A stretch of 64,000 bases of DNA from Acidovorax sp. Leaf160 (GTDB lineage Bacteria > Pseudomonadota > Gammaproteobacteria > Burkholderiales > Burkholderiaceae_C): contig NZ_LMOV01000012.1 in the NCBI RefSeq assembly GCF_001424265.1, positions 94,168-158,167 of the forward strand, written 5' to 3'. The translations under genes and the position numbers were made by a program. The notes below the pieces were generated by a model that ran no database searches, was not told the origin of the DNA, and saw nothing but the letters and a program-made list of their open reading frames with translations. Of this stretch, positions 47,397-59,901 are shown in pieces; the stretch's first letter is position 1, and each line of letters begins with the position of its first letter.

Positions 47397-47420
47397 GGGT
47401 TGTATAGAAACCGTAAATGC
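47397..47420 (-). promoter_or_regulatory. Possible KdpE box / HutC-like half-site upstream of kdp
   Basis: Read on the minus strand, TTTACGGTTTCTATACAA is followed by CCCGCCC, which resembles from memory the T-rich KdpE target of the E. coli kdp promoter. The plus strand of the same site reads TTGTATAGAAAC, close to the HutC-like boxes nearby. Either reading is unproven. Confidence 0.3.
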
Positions 47421-47430
47421 CCAAGGCGGG

Positions 47431-47463
47431 GCGCTGCGTGCTGGCTGCTATGAAAAGAGTAGC
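47431..47463 (+). repeat. Dispersed element, copy 8 (shortened), between kdp and hut
   Basis: GCGC-N12-GCTAT-N7-GTAGC: the spacer lacks 8 nt compared with the other copies, and the last box has one mismatch. It lies in the 392-nt gap between the divergent kdp and hut operons. Confidence 0.7.
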
Positions 47464-47542
47464 TAACTACCCAGGTGGGATGGGCGCAGGCGGGCGAATT
47501 CACCAAGGAAGACGCCTTCCCGCAAGCCTCTGCACACACATG

Positions 47543-47552
47543 CCTATACAGG
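47543..47552. promoter_or_regulatory. HutC-like operator 1
   Basis: CCTATACAGG, which reads CCTGTATAGG on the other strand, shares CTGTATAG with the other three boxes of the hut region. It is the most distal and least certain of the four. Confidence 0.4.
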
Positions 47553-47660
47553 TTGGCCCACGTCTTGCATGGATGGCCGGGCAGTCTTCCGGGCTGCACC
47601 GGCCGGGTGCGCAGCGCCTTGTCGGGCTGACCGGGCGGGGGAAAGCACGTGGTGTTTTCC

Positions 47661-47672
47661 CTGTATAGACAG
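47661..47672. promoter_or_regulatory. HutC-like operator 2, upstream of the hut transporter genes
   Basis: CTGTATAGACAG is a near-palindrome 66 nt before the substrate-binding protein start. The TGTATAGACA core recurs before hutH at 51123-51132 (inverted) and 51199-51208, and a GntR-type HutC is encoded in the cluster. Confidence 0.7.
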
Positions 47673-47737
47673 CCGTGCGGCGCGCGCATCATTCCGGCGC
47701 GGTGGACTTTCGATGGATTTCACAAGGAGCTGATCAC

Positions 47738-48706
47738 ATGAACCGAACGATGGGTTGCAAGATGGCGTCGCTGATGGCGGCCGGGGCGTGTCTGCTGGGC
47801 GCGGCCACGGCGGTGCAGGCGCAGGACACGAAGATCGCGCTGGGCATGTCGGGCTGGACGGGCTTCGCGCCGCTCACGCTCGCCGACAAGGCGGGACTCT
47901 TCAAGAAGAACGGGCTCGACGTGGAACTGAAGATGATTCCGCAGAAGGACCGGCATCTGGCGCTGGCTTCCAAGGCCATCCAGTGCGCCGCCACCACCGT
48001 GGAAACGCATGTGGCCTGGAACACCAATGGCGTGCCCATCGTGCAGATCTTCCAGATGGACAAGTCCTACGGCGCCGACGGCATCGCGGTGCGCAATGAC
48101 GTCAAGAGCTTCGCCGACCTGAAAGGCAAGACCGTCGCCGTCAGCGCGCCGGGCACCGCACCGTATTTCGGCCTCGCCTGGATGCTGTCGAAGAACGGCA
48201 TGAGCCTGAAGGACGTGAAGACCGTGTCGCTGGAGCCGCAGCCGGCGGCGCAGGCCTTCGTGGCCGGCCAGAACGATGCGGCCATGACCTACGAGCCGTA
48301 TCTGTCCACCGTCCGCGCCAATCCGCAGGCCGGCAAGATCCTGGCGACCACCATCGACTACCCGATGGTGATGGACACCGTCGGCTGCGCGCCCGAATGG
48401 CTCAAGGCGAACCCCAAGGCCGCGCAGGCGCTTACACAGTCGTATTTCGATGCGCTGGAGATGATCAAGAGCGACCCGGCCAAGGCCAACGAGATCATGG
48501 GCGCGGCCGTCAAGCAGACGGGCGAGGCCTTCGCCAAGTCGTCTGCCTTCCTGCGCTGGCAGGACAAGGCGGCGAACCAGAAGTTCTTCGCGGGTGAACT
48601 GCAGCAGTTCATGAAAGACGCAGCCGCCGTGCTGCTGGAGGCGGGCGTCATCCGCAAGCAGCCCGACAGCTTCGGCGCCATGTTCGACGACAGCTTCATC
48701 AAGTGA
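47738..48706 (+). CDS. ABC transporter substrate-binding protein, NitT/TauT type (hut-linked)
   Basis: This 322-residue periplasmic protein has a signal peptide (cleavage near VQAQD, residue 30) and the SsuA/NMT1-like fold: LGMSGWTGFAPLTLADKAGLFKKNGLDVEL, then ADLKGKTVAVSAPGTAPYF. It is the first gene of the hut cluster, with AAGGAG upstream and a HutC-like box, so the ligand is probably histidine, urocanate or a related imidazole. Better-known hut importers (HutXWV) belong to a different ABC class, so the specificity is an inference. The stop overlaps the permease start. Confidence 0.88.
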   Translation: MNRTMGCKMASLMAAGACLLGAATAVQAQDTKIALGMSGWTGFAPLTLADKAGLFKKNGLDVELKMIPQKDRHLALASKAIQCAATTVETHVAWNTNGVPIVQIFQMDKSYGADGIAVRNDVKSFADLKGKTVAVSAPGTAPYFGLAWMLSKNGMSLKDVKTVSLEPQPAAQAFVAGQNDAAMTYEPYLSTVRANPQAGKILATTIDYPMVMDTVGCAPEWLKANPKAAQALTQSYFDALEMIKSDPAKANEIMGAAVKQTGEAFAKSSAFLRWQDKAANQKFFAGELQQFMKDAAAVLLEAGVIRKQPDSFGAMFDDSFIK

Positions 48707-49514
48707 TGCCTGCAGTGCGCCCGACCCCCGTCCGCCGCAGCCTGCGCCCGTTGGAGCCCGTGGGCGCGGCCACGCGCTGGCTGCTCGGCACGGCGTTCTT
48801 CGTGCTGTTCTTCGCGGTGTGGGCGGTGGCGACGCTGGGCGGCTTCGTCTCGCCCACCTTCCTGGCCAGCCCCGTCACCATGGTGCAGGAGGGCTGGCTG
48901 CTGTTCACGCAGTTCGACTTCCTGCACGACATCGGCATGACGGTGTGGCGGGTGCTGGGCGGCTTCGTCCTGGCGGCCATCGTGGCGGTGCCGCTGGGCA
49001 TCGGCATGGGCGCCCACAAGGGGTTCGAGGCCTTCCTCGAACCCTTCGTCTCGTTCTGCCGCTACCTGCCGGCCTCGGCCTTCATTCCGCTGCTGATCCT
49101 CTGGGCGGGGCTGGGCGAGATGCAGAAGCTGCTGGTGATCTTCATCGGCTCGGTGTTCCAGATCATCCTGATGGTCGCCGTGATCGTGGGCAGCGCGCGC
49201 CGCGATCTGGTCGAAGCCGCCTATACGCTCGGCGCCACGCCTACCGGCATCGTGCGGCGCGTGCTCATTCCCGGGGCGGCGCCCGACATCGCCGAGACGC
49301 TGCGGCTCGTGCTGGGCTGGGCCTGGACCTATGTGATCGTGGCGGAACTCATCGGCTCGTCCTCGGGCATCGGCCACATGATCACCGACAGCCAGGCGCT
49401 GCTGAACACGGGGCAGATCATCTTCGGCATCATCGTGATCGGCGTCATCGGGCTGGTTTCCGATTCGCTGTTCAAGGCGCTCAACCGCCGCCTCTTCGCC
49501 TGGAGCACCATCTG

Positions 49515-49515
<1 letters not shown>
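48706..49515 (+). CDS. ABC transporter permease, NitT/TauT type (hut-linked)
   Basis: This 269-residue inner-membrane protein has about six helices and the BPD_transp_1 EAA loop (EAAYTLGATPTGIVRRVLIPGAAPDI near residue 165). It forms the channel of the importer with the neighbouring binding protein and ATPase. Start and stop codons overlap both neighbours by 1 nt (TGATG), so the three genes are tightly coupled. A GTG at 48703 would add one residue. Confidence 0.9.
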
Positions 49516-50294
<779 letters not shown>

Positions 50295-50319
50295 GGCTGC
50301 GCTGCTAGAGTCCCGCGCC

Positions 50320-51102
50320 ATGAAGTCTTCAGCACGCAAGAGCCCCGTGAAGCGCCCGGCCGCGCAGGCCCCCGCCGAACCCGCCGTGGCGCTCTACCAG
50401 CAGGTCAAGGACCACATCGTGCGCCGCATCCAGGACGGTTCCTGGCGCGCGGGCGACCGCCTGCCGTCCGAGAACGAGCTGGTGCTGCAGTTCGGCATGT
50501 CCCGCATGACGGTGAACCGGGCGCTGCGCGAGCTGATGGAGCAGGGCCGCATCGTTCGCGTGGCGGGCGTGGGCAGTTTCGTGGCGGAAGACAAGCCGCA
50601 GTCCACCCTGCTGCAGATCGCCAATCTGGCCAGCGAGATCCGCCAGCGCGGGCACGACTACCACTGCGACGTGCTGACCGTGGAGCGCGTCGCCGCCACG
50701 CTGGAGATCGCTGCGGCGCTGGATTTGCGGACCGGCGAATCGGTGTTCCATTCGCTGTGCGTGCACCGCGAGGACGGGGTGCCGGTGCAGCTGGAAGACC
50801 GCTATGTGAACCCGCGGGCTGTGCCGGACTTCGGCACGCAGGACTTCACGCGGCTGCAGCCGTCCGAATACCTGGTGCGCAACGTGCCCTTCGACCAGAT
50901 GGAGCATGTGGTCGATGCCGTGCTGGCCACGCCGGAGCAGGCCCGGCTGCTGGACATGGCCGCCACCGACCCCTGCCTGCTGCTCACCCGGCGCACCTGG
51001 TCGCGCGGCGTGCCCGTCACGATCGTGCGCTGCCTGCACCCGGGCTCCCGCTACCGGCTGGGCAGCCGGATCCGCGCGGACGGGCATCCACTGGTCGGGT
51101 AG
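50320..51102 (+). CDS. hutC: Histidine utilisation repressor HutC
   Basis: This 260-residue GntR/HutC-family repressor has a winged helix (ALYQQVKDHIVRRI, RLPSENELVLQFGMSRMTVNRAL) and a UTRA effector domain (from about residue 105, with VFHSLCVHREDGVPVQLEDRYVNP and LLTRRTWSRGVPVT). Urocanate is the usual inducer in this family. Four boxes with the core CTGTATAG or TGTATAGACA lie before the transporter genes and before hutH and are the probable operators. About 30 residues of basic extension precede the winged helix. An alternative start at 50284 overlaps the ATPase gene. Confidence 0.93.
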   Translation: MKSSARKSPVKRPAAQAPAEPAVALYQQVKDHIVRRIQDGSWRAGDRLPSENELVLQFGMSRMTVNRALRELMEQGRIVRVAGVGSFVAEDKPQSTLLQIANLASEIRQRGHDYHCDVLTVERVAATLEIAAALDLRTGESVFHSLCVHREDGVPVQLEDRYVNPRAVPDFGTQDFTRLQPSEYLVRNVPFDQMEHVVDAVLATPEQARLLDMAATDPCLLLTRRTWSRGVPVTIVRCLHPGSRYRLGSRIRADGHPLVG

Positions 51103-51118
51103 GGCCGGTGCTCAATGT

Positions 51119-51132
51119 CTTGTCTATACAAG
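51119..51132. promoter_or_regulatory. HutC-like operator 3, upstream of hutH
   Basis: CTTGTCTATACAAG, 87 nt before hutH. Its complement CTTGTATAGACAAG gives the clearest dyad of the set (one central mismatch pair). Confidence 0.75.
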
Positions 51133-51197
51133 ATGGGATTTCCGTGATTCAATAATGACCAACGGCTGCGCAACAGCCGCTTTTAATCCAGATATAG

Positions 51198-51209
51198 TTG
51201 TATAGACAG
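51198..51209. promoter_or_regulatory. HutC-like operator 4, upstream of hutH
   Basis: TTGTATAGACAG lies 9-20 nt before the hutH ATG and overlaps the likely ribosome site (ACAGG). Binding here would block initiation of the hutH transcript. Confidence 0.75.
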
Positions 51210-51218
51210 GATGCATCC

Positions 51219-52760
51219 ATGAGTGCCGACCCGACTTCCCTCGTCCTTCGCCCGGGCCACGTGACGCTGGCCGATCTGCGCGCCATCGCTGCGGGCGGCG
51301 TGCAGCTGGCCCTGGACCCATCGGCGCTGCCTGCCATGCAGGCCGCCCAGGCGGCCGTGGACCGCATCGTCGAAGCGGATGAGGTGGTCTACGGCATCAA
51401 CACCGGCTTCGGCAAGCTGGCCAGCACCCAGATCGCGCAGGAACGCCTGGCGGAACTGCAGCGTAACCTGGTGCTGTCGCACAGTGTCGGAACCGGCGAG
51501 CCCTTGGGCGACGACGTGGTGCGCATGGTGCTGGCGACCAAGGCCATCAGCCTGGCGCGCGGGCACTCGGGCATACGCCCGGCGCTGGTCGATGCGCTGC
51601 TGGCGCTGGCCAACGCCGACGTGCTGCCGGTCATTCCCGCCAAGGGCTCGGTGGGCGCGTCGGGCGACCTGGCGCCGCTCGCCCATCTGGCGTGCGTGCT
51701 GATCGGTGAGGGCTTCGCCAAGGTGCAGGGCCAGGTTGTTCCAGGCCGCGAGGCGATGGCCGCCGTGGGGCTGGAGCCGTTCGTGCTGGGCCCGAAGGAA
51801 GGGCTGGCGCTGCTCAACGGCACGCAGGTGTCCACCGCGCTGGCGCTGGCCGGGCTGTTCGGCGCCGAAAGCGTGTTCGCCGCCGGCCTGGTGGCGGGCT
51901 GCCTGACGCTGGAAGCCATCAAGGGCTCCGTCAGACCCTTCGATGCGCGGATCCACGAGGCGCGTGGCCAGGCCGGTCAGATGGCCGTGGCGGCGGCGGT
52001 GCGCGGCCTGCTGGAGGGCAGCGCCATCGATCCATCCCATCCGAACTGCGGCCGCGTGCAGGACCCGTATTCGATCCGCTGCGTGCCCCAGGTGATGGGC
52101 GCCTGCCTGGACAACCTGAACCATGCGGCGCGCGTGCTGCAGATCGAGGCCAACGCCGCGTCGGACAACCCGCTGGTCTTCACCGACACGGGCGAAGTGA
52201 TCTCCGGCGGCAACTTCCATGCCGAGCCGGTCGCCTTCGCGGCCGACATCCTGGCGCTGGCGCTGGCCGAGATCGGTGCCATGTCGGAACGCCGCCTGGC
52301 GCTGCTGCTCGACACCGGCCTGTCGGGCCTGCCGGCCTTCCTGATCCGCGACAGCGGCGTCAATTCGGGCTTCATGATCGCGCAGGTCACCGCCGCCGCG
52401 CTGGCGGCCGAGAACCAGTGCCTGGCCCACCCGAGCAGCGTGACCAGCCTGCCCACGTCGGCCAACCAGGAAGACCACGTCTCCATGGCGACCTATGCCG
52501 CCCGCCGGTTGCTGGACATGGCGCGCAACACGGGCGTCATCGTCGGCATCGAGGCCATGGCCGCCGCGCAGGGGATGGAATTCGACCGCAGCCTGAAAAG
52601 CTCCGTGCTGATCGAAGCGCAGTTCGCCGCCGTCCGCACGCGCGTCGCTTTCCTGGAGCAGGACCGCTATCTGGCACCCGACATCGAGGCGATGCGTGTC
52701 TGGGCGCAGGAAGCCTCCTGGCCGGATCCGCTGCGGGCCTGCCTGCCCAGCTACCAGTGA
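51219..52760 (+). CDS. hutH: Histidine ammonia-lyase
   Basis: This 513-residue enzyme converts histidine to urocanate and ammonia, the first step of the hut pathway. The MIO cofactor forms from Ala147-Ser148-Gly149 in [11 protein letters not shown], and other family motifs are present ([23 protein letters not shown], and [17 protein letters not shown]). The start at 51219 fits ACAGGA upstream; the gene carries its own HutC-like boxes, so it can be transcribed separately from hutC. Confidence 0.98.
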   Translation: MSADPTSLVLRPGHVTLADLRAIAAGGVQLALDPSALPAMQAAQAAVDRIVEADEVVYGINTGFGKLASTQIAQERLAELQRNLVLSHSVGTGEPLGDDVVRMVLATKAISLARGHSGIRPALVDALLALANADVLPVIPAKGSVGASGDLAPLAHLACVLIGEGFAKVQGQVVPGREAMAAVGLEPFVLGPKEGLALLNGTQVSTALALAGLFGAESVFAAGLVAGCLTLEAIKGSVRPFDARIHEARGQAGQMAVAAAVRGLLEGSAIDPSHPNCGRVQDPYSIRCVPQVMGACLDNLNHAARVLQIEANAASDNPLVFTDTGEVISGGNFHAEPVAFAADILALALAEIGAMSERRLALLLDTGLSGLPAFLIRDSGVNSGFMIAQVTAAALAAENQCLAHPSSVTSLPTSANQEDHVSMATYAARRLLDMARNTGVIVGIEAMAAAQGMEFDRSLKSSVLIEAQFAAVRTRVAFLEQDRYLAPDIEAMRVWAQEASWPDPLRACLPSYQ

Positions 52761-52805
52761 CCTGACGCCCGTTCTCTTCGCCCATTCTTTGCAAGGATCA
52801 ACGCC

Positions 52806-54565
<1,760 letters not shown>

Positions 54566-54566
<1 letters not shown>

Positions 54567-55444
54567 TGCTGCGCGCCGCCGTCACTCCCGAAATTCTCCG
54601 CCGCGCGGGCGAACACGTCACCGACGCGCTGGTGGAGGATTTCGCGCGCGACGGCGCGGTCTGCCTGCGCGGCCTGCTCACACCCGCCGAAGTCGCCTTG
54701 CTGCGGGACGGCATCGACACCAACTTGGCCGCGCCCAGTCCGCGCGCGAAGGTCGCCAGCCGGCCGGACGACCCGGGCAGGTTCTTCGAGGACTTCTGCA
54801 ACTGGCAGGACATTCCGGCATTCGGGCGTTTCATTGCCGAAACTCCCGTGGCCCTGGCGGCGCAGCGGCTGATGCAGTCGCGCAGCGTGCGGCTCTACCA
54901 CGACCATGTGCTGGTCAAGGAGCCCGGAACGCGGCAGCGCACGCCCTGGCACCAGGACCAGCCCTACTACAACATCGATGGCATGCAGAACGTGAGCTGC
55001 TGGATTCCGGTGGATGCGGTGCCGCGTGCCAGCACGCTGGAGTTCGTGGCGGGCTCGCACCGGGGGCCTTGGCTCATGCCGCGCAGTTTCATGGACCATC
55101 AGGCGAAGTGGTTTCCCGAAGGCAGCCTGCAGGACCTGCCGGACGTGGACGGCGACATAAGCGCCTTCGACATCATCGGTTGGGACATCGCACCCGGCGA
55201 CGTGGTGTGCTTTCACATGCTGACGCTGCATGCGGCCGGCGGCTTCGAGGGGCCAGGGCGGCGGCGCGTGTTTTCGGTGCGCTTCGTGGGCGACGATGTG
55301 CGGCATGCGCCCCGCGCCTGGAAGACCTCGCCCGAATTTCCCGGTCTGGCCGACCAGCTGCCTGCCGGCGCGCCCCTGGCGCACCCACTGTTCCCGCTGC
55401 TGGCGGGAGATGACGAGACAACGCACACACCGACCGAGCCATGA
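54566..55444 (+). CDS. Phytanoyl-CoA dioxygenase family protein in the hut operon
   Basis: This 292-residue protein is a PhyH-type Fe(II)/2-oxoglutarate oxygenase. The facial triad appears as His129 and Asp131 in TPWHQDQPYY and His222 in LTLHAAGG, followed by the 2-oxoglutarate-binding Arg region RRRVFSVRF. Other segments (VSCWIPVDAVPRASTLEFVAGSH) match the family. It overlaps hutU by 1 nt and hutD by 4 nt, so it is a translated part of the operon. No known step of histidine breakdown needs such an oxygenase; a histidine-derived or imidazole substrate is only a guess. Confidence 0.85.
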
Positions 55445-56031
55445 CACTGCACCGTTTCGACCTGAATGACATCGCCCCCACCCCATGGAAGAACGGTGGC
55501 GGCACCACGCGGGAGATCGCCTGCTGGCCGCCCGGTGCGGGCACGGGCGACTTCGGCTGGCGCGTGAGCGTGGCGACGGTCGAGCAGGCGGGCCCGTTCT
55601 CGGCCTTTCCGGGTGTGGACCGGCAGATCATGTGGCTGGCGGGGGGCGGGCTGCGCGTGCGCTCGGCCGATGGCGCCATCGACCGGCTTCTGCAGGCGCC
55701 GTGGCAGCCGTTCGCGTTTGCTGGCGAAGCCGCGCTCGACTGCACGCTGGCGGGAGCGGTGTCGCAAGACTTCAACCTGATGCTGCGGCGCGGCGCGTGG
55801 CGTGGGCAGATCGACGTGGTGCACCGGGGCGTGCAGCCGGGGGTGGCGGTGGCCGGGCTCTGCCTGGTGCTGGCGGGCCGTTGGCTGCAGGGCGGCGTGG
55901 TGCTGCAAGCCGGGCAGGGGCTTTGGTGGAGCGAGGCGACGGCGACGGGCCCGATGGCGCCCGATGGGGCGGCGGACGAGTCGGGCGCCCGTCCTGCGCT
56001 GGCGTGGATCGAACTGCATCCGGAAATTTGA
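55441..56031 (+). CDS. hutD: HutD family protein
   Basis: This 196-residue cupin-fold protein has the HutD hallmark [15 protein letters not shown] near residue 16 and [22 protein letters not shown]. HutD is conserved in hut operons and is thought to limit hut activity or bind formylglutamate; its exact role is unsettled. It overlaps the upstream oxygenase by 4 nt (ATGA). The dispersed repeat separates it from hutI. Confidence 0.95.
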   Translation: MTLHRFDLNDIAPTPWKNGGGTTREIACWPPGAGTGDFGWRVSVATVEQAGPFSAFPGVDRQIMWLAGGGLRVRSADGAIDRLLQAPWQPFAFAGEAALDCTLAGAVSQDFNLMLRRGAWRGQIDVVHRGVQPGVAVAGLCLVLAGRWLQGGVVLQAGQGLWWSEATATGPMAPDGAADESGARPALAWIELHPEI

Positions 56032-56047
56032 ACGAAATTGGCTTCAA

Positions 56048-56088
56048 GCGCTTGTGAATAGGGCGCATGTAGCTATAAATATAATAGC
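56048..56088 (+). repeat. Dispersed 41-nt element, copy 9, between hutD and hutI
   Basis: Complete core GCGC-N20-GCTAT-N7-ATAGC. It fills the 70-nt gap between hutD and hutI inside the operon; the ribosome site of hutI (GGAG, 56092) begins 4 nt after it. Confidence 0.85.
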
Positions 56089-56101
56089 ATTGGAGCTTTG
56101 C

Positions 56102-57355
56102 ATGTCCGAGTCTTACGCCACATCCCTGCCCAGCGCCGACGGTGTGTGGGTCGATGTGCGCCTGGTCGATGGGCTGGCCCGGCCCGACGTGCCGGTGCCG
56201 CCGGGCGAGGGGGCGGCCATCGTCGTGCAGCAGGGCCTGATGCGGTGGGTCGGCCCGGCCGCCGCGCTGCCGGCCGCGTTCGACGCGCTGCCGCGCCGTG
56301 CGGGTAATGGCCGGCTGGCCACGCCGGGCCTGGTCGATTGCCACACCCATCTGGTCTACGGCGGCCAGCGTGCCAACGAATTCGCCATGCGGCTGGCAGG
56401 GGCCAGCTATGAAGAGGTGGCGCGCGCTGGCGGCGGCATCGTCTCGTCGGTGCAAGCCACCCGCAGCGCCACGGAAGACGAACTCTTCGCCCAGGCCGTG
56501 CCGCGGCTGCAGGCCTTGCTGGAAGAGGGCGTCTGCGCGGTGGAGATCAAGTCCGGCTACGGGCTGGCGCTGGAGCATGAACGCAAGCAGCTGCGCGTGG
56601 CGCGGAGGCTGGGCGAAGCCTTCGGCGTGACGGTACGCACCACCTTCCTGGGCGCGCACGCGCTGCCGCCCGAGTACGCCGGCCGCAGCCAAGATTACAT
56701 CGACCTGATCTGCGGCAGCATGCTGCCCGCGCTGGCAGAGGAAGGACTGGTGGACGCGGTCGATGTGTTCTGCGAGCGCATTGCGTTCACACTGGCGGAG
56801 ACCGAGCAGGTGTTCCAGGCGGCGGAGCGCCTGGGCTTGCCGGTGAAGCTGCATGCAGAGCAGCTCTCCGACATGGGCGGCGCGCAGCTGGCGGCGCGCC
56901 ATGGCGCGCTGTCCTGCGATCACATCGAGCACCTGTCGGCAGAGGGCATCGCCGCCATGCAGGCGGCGGGCACGATAGCCGTGCTGCTGCCCGGCGCCTA
57001 CTACACGCTGCGTGACACGCAGCTGCCCCCGATCCAGGGGCTGCGTGACGCAGGCGTGCCGATGGCGGTGTCCACCGACCACAACCCCGGTACCTCGCCC
57101 GCCCTGAGCCTGCGCCTGATGGCCAACATGGCCTGCACGCTGTTCCGGCTCACCGTGCCCGAAGCGCTGGCCGGCATCACCACCCACGCCGCGCGGGCGC
57201 TGGGCCTGCAGGCATCCCACGGGTTGATCGCCTCTGGCCGCCCCGCCCACTTCGTGCTCTGGCCCCTGGCCGAGGCGGCCGAGATCGCCTACTGGTTCGG
57301 CGACCGGCCTGCGTGCACCGTGGTGCGCCAAGGCCGCGTGGCGCGTGGCGGTTGA
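56102..57355 (+). CDS. hutI: Imidazolonepropionase
   Basis: This 417-residue amidohydrolase opens the ring of 4-imidazolone-5-propionate to formiminoglutamate. The metal motif is [11 protein letters not shown] near residue 80, with [18 protein letters not shown], and the acid in [14 protein letters not shown] lies 6 nt upstream of the start, directly next to a dispersed repeat. The frame remains open upstream but only through hutD. Confidence 0.97.
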   Translation: MSESYATSLPSADGVWVDVRLVDGLARPDVPVPPGEGAAIVVQQGLMRWVGPAAALPAAFDALPRRAGNGRLATPGLVDCHTHLVYGGQRANEFAMRLAGASYEEVARAGGGIVSSVQATRSATEDELFAQAVPRLQALLEEGVCAVEIKSGYGLALEHERKQLRVARRLGEAFGVTVRTTFLGAHALPPEYAGRSQDYIDLICGSMLPALAEEGLVDAVDVFCERIAFTLAETEQVFQAAERLGLPVKLHAEQLSDMGGAQLAARHGALSCDHIEHLSAEGIAAMQAAGTIAVLLPGAYYTLRDTQLPPIQGLRDAGVPMAVSTDHNPGTSPALSLRLMANMACTLFRLTVPEALAGITTHAARALGLQASHGLIASGRPAHFVLWPLAEAAEIAYWFGDRPACTVVRQGRVARGG

Positions 57356-57384
57356 AGGCCCTGCCGCAGAGAGACCCAAGACCG

Positions 57385-58821
57385 ATGCCCCACGACCTCG
57401 ACACTCCCACCGCACAACCCGCCTCCGCATCCAGCGCGGGCGGCGGCAGCCTGTTCGCCGCACACGCCTTGCTGCCGGACGGCTGGGCGCGCGACGTGCT
57501 GTTGCGCTGGGATGCGGCCGGCACGCTGCAGTCGGTGCAACCGAATGCCCAGCCCGGCGGCGCGCCGCAGGTGGCCGGGCCGCTCGTTCCCGGCATGCCG
57601 AACCTGCATTCGCATGCGTTTCAGCGGGCGTTTGCCGGGCTGACTGAGTACCGGGGCGAGAGCCAGGACAGTTTCTGGAGCTGGCGCAACCTGATGTACC
57701 GCTTCGCCGCGCGCATCACGCCCGCATCGCTGGAGGCCATCGCCACCTGGCTCTACGTGGAGATGCTGGAGGCGGGCTACACCTCGGTCTGCGAATTCCA
57801 CTACGTACACCACGACCAGGACGGCACTCCGTATGCCGATGACGCGACGCTGGCGCAGGCGCTGCTGCGCGCTGCGCGCACGGCGGGCATCGGCATCACG
57901 CTGCTGCCGGTGCTCTATCAGACCAGCGGCTTCGGCGCCAAGCCGCCGCGCCAGGACCAGGCACGGTTCATCCGCTCCACCGATTCGATGCTCTCGTTGT
58001 TGGAGCGCATCGCCCCGGTGGTACGCGCCCAGGCGGGCTGCCTGGGCCTGGCGCCGCACTCGCTGCGCGCGGTGCCGCCCGACGGCCTGCGGGAAGCCCT
58101 GGCCGGGCTGACCGCGTTGGACGCCCACGCGCCCATCCACATCCACATCGCCGAGCAAACCCAGGAGGTGGAAGACTGCCTGACCTGGAGCGGCCAGCGG
58201 CCCGTGCAGTGGCTGCTCGAGCATGCTGCCGTCGATGAACGCTGGTGCCTGGTGCATGCCACGCACATGACGCCGCAGGAATACGCAGCCGCCGCACGCA
58301 CTGGCGCCGTGGCGGGGCTGTGCCCCACGACCGAAGCCAATCTTGGCGACGGGCTGTTCGACGTGCCGCTCTGGCGGCAGCACGGCGGCCGCTGGGGCGT
58401 GGGCTCCGACAGCCATGCCTGCGTCAACGCGGCTGAAGAACTGATGCTGCTGGAATACGGCCAGCGGCTGGCCACCCGACAGCGCAACGTGCTGGCCACC
58501 GCCGCCCAGCCGCAGGTGGCAACCGCCATGACGCTGCAGGCCGTGCAGGGCGGGGCTCAAGCGGCGGGCCGCCCCGTGGCGGGTCTGGCCGTGGGGCAGC
58601 AGGCGGACTGGGTGGTGCTGGATGCCGACCATCTGGCTCTGCAAGGCCTGCCGGTGGAAAGCCAGCTGGCGGCGCATGTGTTCGGCAGCCACCGCACTTC
58701 CGCGGTGCATGGGGTGTGGGTGGGGGGCCGCCAGCGGGTTCAGGCCGGTCGCCATGCGCAGCACGCCAGCGCTGCCGCAGCCTTCGTGCAGGCGCGAGCC
58801 GCCACCATCCATACTGGTTGA
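57385..58821 (+). CDS. hutF: Formimidoylglutamate deiminase
   Basis: This 478-residue amidohydrolase hydrolyses formiminoglutamate to formylglutamate and ammonia, the first half of the five-step route. The metal motif NLHSHAFQRAFAG is near residue 74; HIHIAEQTQEVEDC, LVHATHMTPQE and GLCPTTEANLGDG (near residues 250-320) and GSDSHAC complete the site. It starts 29 nt after hutI. The presence of hutF with hutG excludes the four-step formamide route. Confidence 0.96.
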   Translation: MPHDLDTPTAQPASASSAGGGSLFAAHALLPDGWARDVLLRWDAAGTLQSVQPNAQPGGAPQVAGPLVPGMPNLHSHAFQRAFAGLTEYRGESQDSFWSWRNLMYRFAARITPASLEAIATWLYVEMLEAGYTSVCEFHYVHHDQDGTPYADDATLAQALLRAARTAGIGITLLPVLYQTSGFGAKPPRQDQARFIRSTDSMLSLLERIAPVVRAQAGCLGLAPHSLRAVPPDGLREALAGLTALDAHAPIHIHIAEQTQEVEDCLTWSGQRPVQWLLEHAAVDERWCLVHATHMTPQEYAAAARTGAVAGLCPTTEANLGDGLFDVPLWRQHGGRWGVGSDSHACVNAAEELMLLEYGQRLATRQRNVLATAAQPQVATAMTLQAVQGGAQAAGRPVAGLAVGQQADWVVLDADHLALQGLPVESQLAAHVFGSHRTSAVHGVWVGGRQRVQAGRHAQHASAAAAFVQARAATIHTG

Positions 58822-58892
58822 TCGTTTTTCCTCCGCCGATGCCGGCCTGCCCGCGGCCACCTTCGGCACATCGACCCATCGACCCCCGACCC

Positions 58893-59714
58893 ATGACCAC
58901 CGATACCGCCCCTATTCCCCCGTTTACTTTCCACCAGGGCACGGCGCCGCTGCTGGTGTCGATGCCGCACGTCGGCACCCATGTGCCGCCGGCAGTGGCG
59001 CAGCGTTTCACCGATGAAGCGCGGCAGGTGCCCGACACCGACTGGCATCTGGAGCGGCTCTACGACTTCGCGCGTGATCTGGGGGCGTCCATCCTCGTCG
59101 CCACGCATTCGCGCTACGTCATCGACCTGAACCGTCCGCCGGATGGCGCCAGCCTGTACCCCGGCCAGAGCGTGACGGGCCTGTGCCCTGTCGATACCTT
59201 CGACGACACGCCCATCTATGCCCATGGCGATGCGCCGGACGCCGCCGAAACCGCAGCGCGGCGCGACGCGGTCTGGGCGCCCTACCACGCGCAGCTGGCG
59301 AGCGAGCTGGAGCGCCTCCGCGCCGCGCATGGCGTCGCAGTGCTGTGGGACGCCCATTCCATCCGGTCGGTGCTGCCGCGCTTCTTCGAAGGCCGGCTGC
59401 CGGACCTGAACCTGGGAACGGCCGACGGCGCCAGCTGCGAGCCCGAACTGGCCCGGGAGTTGCTGGCCATTGGGGAGGCGAGCGGGTTTTCCACCGTGCT
59501 GAACGGTCGCTTCAAGGGCGGCCACATCACCCGCCAGTACGGCCGTCCCGCCGACAACGTGCATGCCGTGCAACTGGAGATGACCCAAGCCAGCTACATG
59601 CAGGAGGCGCTGCCATTCGACTACCTGCCCGCGGTGGCGGCGCGCGTGCAACCGACCCTGCGGCTCATGCTGGAGACCTCGCTGGCGTTTGCCCGGTCAC
59701 GCGCATTGGGCTGA
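58893..59714 (+). CDS. hutG: N-formylglutamate deformylase
   Basis: This 273-residue zinc-type hydrolase releases formate and glutamate, the last step of the pathway. Motifs SMPHVGTHVP near the N-terminus, ATHSRYVIDLNRPP, LWDAHSIRS and GRFKGGHITRQYG are characteristic of the FGase family. The start follows weak ribosome sequence. It is the last gene of the hut cluster; no terminator is evident downstream. Confidence 0.96.
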   Translation: MTTDTAPIPPFTFHQGTAPLLVSMPHVGTHVPPAVAQRFTDEARQVPDTDWHLERLYDFARDLGASILVATHSRYVIDLNRPPDGASLYPGQSVTGLCPVDTFDDTPIYAHGDAPDAAETAARRDAVWAPYHAQLASELERLRAAHGVAVLWDAHSIRSVLPRFFEGRLPDLNLGTADGASCEPELARELLAIGEASGFSTVLNGRFKGGHITRQYGRPADNVHAVQLEMTQASYMQEALPFDYLPAVAARVQPTLRLMLETSLAFARSRALG

Positions 59715-59901
59715 CGAGGCGGTGGTGCTGGGTGCGTCCGTTGGCGAGGCGCCGGTTGAAGAGTTGGGGGTGACCGATGACCCCTCGTTCCGGCAACGCT
59801 CGCCCCTTGCGCGACAGGCGGCGGAAGGCTGCGGATCGCGCTGGAAAAAAAGGTGCTTTCCGCTGGTCGAAATACTCGTTTACATCCGCTAACATATCGG
59901 C

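Larger units (their letters stand above)
47346..47737. other. Divergent kdp-hut intergenic region
   Basis: This 392-nt gap between the kdp and hut operons holds no credible gene. Reading left to right it contains the kdp upstream site (47397-47420), a shortened dispersed repeat (47431-47463) and two HutC-like boxes (47543-47552 and 47661-47672). The rest shows nothing recognisable. Confidence 0.7.
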
